DNA from: Acrasis kona
Taxonomy: Eukaryota > Heterolobosea > Eutetramitea > Acrasida > Acrasidae
DNA length: 51,171 bases
Direction of reading: 5' to 3'
Assembly (NCBI GenBank): GCA_026419775.2
Contig: JAOPGA020000516.1
Location: forward strand, 1 to 51,171
Both the position numbers and the translations under genes were made by a program. The notes beneath the pieces are model-generated. The model was given only the letters and a program-made list of their open reading frames with translations, searched no databases and was not told the origin of the DNA. This document shows, in pieces, positions 48,643 to 51,171 of the stretch. Positions within the stretch are counted from its first letter, which is position 1, and the number at the start of each line of letters is the position of its first letter.

Positions 48643-48951
48643 TTATGTTATTTTATAACTTACTTTGCAGGCACATTGCATTTCATCCCAAGTGTTATCT
48701 CTCGACTTCACCAGAACATATTCTTTTTTCATTAAATCAAACACCATCACGCTCAAATTGTTACAACCTTCAGTTGGCATGATAACAACACCGTTCGCTT
48801 TGTTGTAGACAGTGGTGGCATCCACGGTATATGTTTGTGCCTCTAAGTCATTCAACTTGCATATCGATGTCAGAACAAAAGGTAGGCATTTTTTGAGGAA
48901 ACCATTTCCAACTGAACTTTCCACAAGCCTCTCGAGATATATTTTTGACAA
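48643..48951 (-). CDS. Exon of an unidentified gene
   Basis: The frame is open from TTG 48951 (no ATG) and contains YLERLVESSVGNGFLKKCLP and AQTYTVDATTVYNKANGVVI, ending at MQCACK followed by a perfect GTAAGT donor near 48661. It therefore looks like an internal exon whose neighbours I cannot place. Imperfect GCGCA repeats lie just downstream (48575-48640). Confidence 0.35.
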   Translation of the reverse strand: MSKIYLERLVESSVGNGFLKKCLPFVLTSICKLNDLEAQTYTVDATTVYNKANGVVIMPTEGCNNLSVMVFDLMKKEYVLVKSRDNTWDEMQCACKVSYKIT

Positions 48952-49319
48952 CTCTTACAAGAAGACTTCCCTTCAGAAGTAATAAGGGTAGAATTGTGCA
49001 AAATTATGGTTGATGCTCAACATAGAGCAATCCAATTTTTTTAAAATACACTGACCCTAATTTTTTAAAAAACGATTTTTGTTGGGTTTGTGTACCCCAA
49101 TAACAAAACCAAAAGTTTGATTTAGGGATTGGCAAAATAAATATTTATTAGATACAAAAAGTACGATAATTGATCTCACGATTGCTCTAAAAGTTCCATA
49201 AAGAAATCTTGAATGGATCCACAGGTACAAAAATCGCCCATCTCAAAACCATTAAAAGTACCATAATGGAGTTTTTAGGGTATAAAAACCACCCCCAAAG
49301 TGCGGTAATAGTCCAACAT

Positions 49320-49712
49320 CTAACGCCTCCTATCTGACTCATAATGAGGTGAACTGTTGCGCATGGTAATGCCAGCCCCACTGTCAAATGGTGATAGAGA
49401 TTGTGTTCTTCTGTGTCTGGCTGGAGATCTTGATGTTCTTCTACGTCCATTTGGAGATCTTGGTGGTGTTCTTCTATCTCTGTGCGTAGACCTACGTTCA
49501 GGGGACCTTCTTGGGGAGTACCTCCATAGTTCTCAAACATTGCGAAGGTAGTTTTGAACTTGATTATACCAATGTTTGCAAAGCATCTCCTCATCAGTTT
49601 GAGAGAGAGTTTTTGTGCTTGTCTTCTTCTCTGCAGAGCTTTTTCACCTTATTTGGGAATCAATTTAGTTTTCAAACCTTCAATTTTGTGGTGCGGTCTT
49701 TTTCGTGACGTT
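49320..49712 (-). CDS. C-terminal exons of an RS-domain (SR-like) protein
   Basis: Minus-strand exons are 49712-49678, 49647-49570 and 49531-49320, with introns of 30 nt (49648-49677) and 38 nt (49532-49569). The last exon encodes a classic Arg/Ser domain (YSPRRSPERRSTHRDR, PPRSPNGRRRTSRSPARHRR), ending ESDRRR before TAG at 49322-49320. RS domains mediate protein and RNA contacts of splicing factors. Exon 2 encodes EKALQRRRQAQKLSLKLMRR. The 5' part is not resolved because of a poly-T tract and an N at 49744. The RS frame carries no ATG and is interrupted without the splices, so it is easily missed. Confidence 0.55.
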
Positions 49713-49772
49713 CTGCAGAACACAAAAAAAAAGTTTGGAGGCCNTCCGCGGAGAAAGAAAACATAATCTTTA

Positions 49773-50214
49773 TTAAAATCGTACATTGTTGAAGGTACAG
49801 TTTTTGAACACCATTTGTTTAGAAGAACCTCCACTTGGACTTCGAACGATCTCTTCTTGTGCGACTTCTTCATGTTTTCTGGGTTTTTTCATTAATTCCA
49901 GTAGGCAAAACTGAAGCTTTAAAATTTATCTTTTCAGCATCCGTAACATTGTCCAACTTCTTGAGCAACTTTTGTTTCTTAGTAGGCCTACCATCTTTTG
50001 CTGAAGGAATAATAGGCCTGTTTGCATTTGTTCCGTAGAAGTATTCAGGACTAGTGTTCTTTCTTTGCACTTCTACGTCTCCTCNACAGATGTTCACTAC
50101 CTCGTTAAAGATTTTATCCTTAATAGCCTCTGCGTCTGTGTATGTTGTACCACGTGGAATATGTACACAATTGTTAGCAAGGTACTCTTCGTGGATGTTC
50201 TGTCTGTCGGTCAT
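49773..50214 (-). CDS. Unidentified basic protein, one homopolymer frame break
   Basis: From ATG 50214 the frame gives HEEYLANNCVHIPRGTTYTD, AIKDKIFNEVVNI, then KNTSPEYFYGTNANRPIIP and a basic stretch (KDGRPTKKQKLLKKL), stopping near 49870. Changing the AAAA run there by one base gives a natural continuation (HEEVAQEEIVRSPSGGSSK, NCTFNNVRF) to TAA at 49775-49773, followed at once by AATAAA. One N at 50085. No family recognised. Confidence 0.4.
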
Positions 50215-50273
50215 AATAATTGTGGTCAATGTATCAAACTACTGTATTTGTATTATTTGATCGATTTAGACAA

Positions 50274-50385
50274 AGTTTTTTTATTCCCTCACTCGTTTAC
50301 AAAGATTTGAACAAGTGAGGAACAAGCGGAGCGAGTGACAAAAGAGTGAGAATCTTTGTTGCACTTGTGCGGGAATAAAAAAACT
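50274..50385. repeat. Imperfect inverted repeat, 35-bp arms
   Basis: The left arm 50274-50308 (AGTTTTTTTATTCCC .. AAAGATT) pairs with the right arm 50351-50385 (AATCTTTG .. GGGAATAAAAAAACT) with a few mismatches. The 42-nt loop contains GAGCGAGTGACAAAAGAGTGAG. It could be a tiny MITE or a strong hairpin. No clear TSD. Confidence 0.7.
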
Positions 50386-50551
50386 ATCAGAACTTGGTAT
50401 TTTAATCCAAGATATCCATCTAAACCGTACCATTAAGTTTACATCTCTATTGCCAGTTGTTTGGCTACCTTCTCCTATATAATGTTAGATTGAAACTGTG
50501 AATTATACATACTTTCACTTCCAGCTCAAAGTAGTTAGCTTGTTGGAGCAC

Positions 50552-50750
50552 TTGATGTTCCGTTACTTTTTTTTTTTTTTTTATAAATCGCATTCTGCGA
50601 CAAGCTTTATTAGAAATTATTTACATATGTATAAATGACTCTATACAGCTGAAGGTCCGCCTAGCTTGGCGGATTTGATGGCATGGGTTGCGCAGCGCGC
50701 ATGCCAGATGGAGTAAGAGGTTTCCATCAAGATTTTGATGTTCCGTTACT
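50552..50750 (-). mobile_element. SINE-like retroposon with 16-bp TSD and four hairpins
   Basis: A 167-bp insert (50568-50734) lies between perfect copies of TTGATGTTCCGTTACT (50552-50567 and 50735-50750). A 16-nt poly-T on the plus strand marks the 3' end of a minus-strand RNA copy; AATAAA lies about 25 nt before that tail. In RNA orientation the body folds into GATGGA..TCCATC, TGGCATG..CATGCCA, TCCGCC..GGCGGA and TCGCA..TGCGA stems. No tRNA A/B box or 5S-type start is obvious. It may be a retroposed structured RNA or a novel SINE. Confidence 0.8.
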
Positions 50751-51058
50751 AAATGGACGTCCTCTTTATTGTTATGTTAGTATGTATTTTAAAGACAACA
50801 TAATACAGCTTTGTTGTGCCGTGACAGGTTAAAGGTCCAGCAAGCATATTTTGAATTTTACAGTGTTAGGAATAAGCCGCTAGTTGCGTCCGAACACTTT
50901 AATTGGGCTACGGCTCCATACAAATAAATATTTTGAATTTGGGTAAAAGAGAGATTGCATCTTTTTTGTCACCCTCGCGGTCTTTTTATGAATGTAGTTC
51001 AACTAGAAGCTGCCATTACACAATTTCTGCTATATTGTAAGTGTATCCATTCACTTAC

Positions 51059-51171
51059 CTTCTGAGTATCTCTTCTTCCATCTCCTGTGTGTACTGTATT
51101 GTATCTATTTACCCCTTGTGCAGTGAACATTTTACTGCATTGTGGACATTGTGTGTCTTTCACAGCTCTTG
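51059..51171 (-). CDS. Partial zinc-finger gene exon at the window edge
   Basis: The minus-strand frame from the window end reads DTQCPQCSKMFTAQGVNRY and NTVHTGDGRRDTQK, then meets a GTAAGT donor at 51058. The CPxC..F..x..H spacing is that of a C2H2-like finger. The gene continues beyond the window, and downstream exons are not identified. Confidence 0.45.

Noticed and set aside
2-51170. CRISPR array
   Set aside because: The 41- and 43-bp repeats are contiguous without unique spacers, and this is eukaryotic nuclear DNA.

Overview
This is nuclear DNA of a eukaryotic microbe. Genes lie on both strands without operons, many are broken by GT-AG introns of only about 30-46 nt, AATAAA-type signals follow several genes, and the content is eukaryotic: isoprenylcysteine methyltransferase, U-box and F-box proteins, SAP, STPG/SHIPPO, MYND and RS domains, and mitochondrial targeting peptides. 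TAA, TAG and TGA all serve as ordinary stops. The mix (TerD, patatin, COG3899-type repeats, mucin-like surface proteins, stand-alone pyrimidine enzymes, a ciliary-type STPG protein) suits a free-living amoeba or amoeboflagellate. I cannot fix the lineage from sequence alone; a heterolobosean or amoebozoan is a guess. A few N bases and several one-base frame breaks at homopolymers suggest a draft assembly.

Layout. 1-4.2 kb is repeat-rich: clusters of short palindromes with a fixed CGT centre, 43-bp and 41-bp tandem repeats, a broken gene, a 5'-truncated retroelement with target-site duplications (TSDs), and the remnant of a 2-oxoglutarate oxygenase. 4.4-15.8 kb carries an F-box/MORN-like protein, a hAT transposase fragment, a coiled-coil gene, L-rhamnose mutarotase, a secreted patatin-like lipase, an F-box/leucine-rich-repeat pseudogene, pyroglutamyl peptidase, a transmembrane mucin-like protein ending in a U-box, a small acidic possibly myristoylated protein, and a probable complex I subunit (NDUFA13-like). 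16-22.4 kb carries a secreted, probably GPI-anchored protein, a TerD-TerD-C2 protein, a broken tandem cystatin gene, a SAP/F-box protein and ICMT. 22.4-29.3 kb is AT-rich and mobile-element-rich. It includes a 1.5-kb retroelement with intact TSDs that encodes only an ORF1-like protein and sits inside another open frame.

29.3-40.9 kb is dense and orderly: an STPG-repeat protein, a carotenoid oxygenase, an orphan COG3899/TPR module, a mitochondrial GNAT-like protein, and then aspartate carbamoyltransferase, dihydroorotase and dihydroorotate dehydrogenase side by side (three of the six steps of de novo UMP synthesis), followed by a tRNase Z whose start codon lies only 13 bp from that of dihydroorotate dehydrogenase. 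41-51 kb decays again: fragments of a protease-like gene, a minus-strand series of poorly conserved genes (BED-like/AT-hook/MYND protein, RS-domain protein), a large imperfect inverted repeat, a SINE-like retroposon with 16-bp TSDs and four predicted hairpins, and the edge of a zinc-finger gene.

Most useful leads: the ORF1-only retroelement, the mucin/TM/U-box protein, the pyrimidine gene cluster with its compact divergent promoters, the covarying CGT-centred palindromes, and the hairpin-rich SINE-like retroposon.
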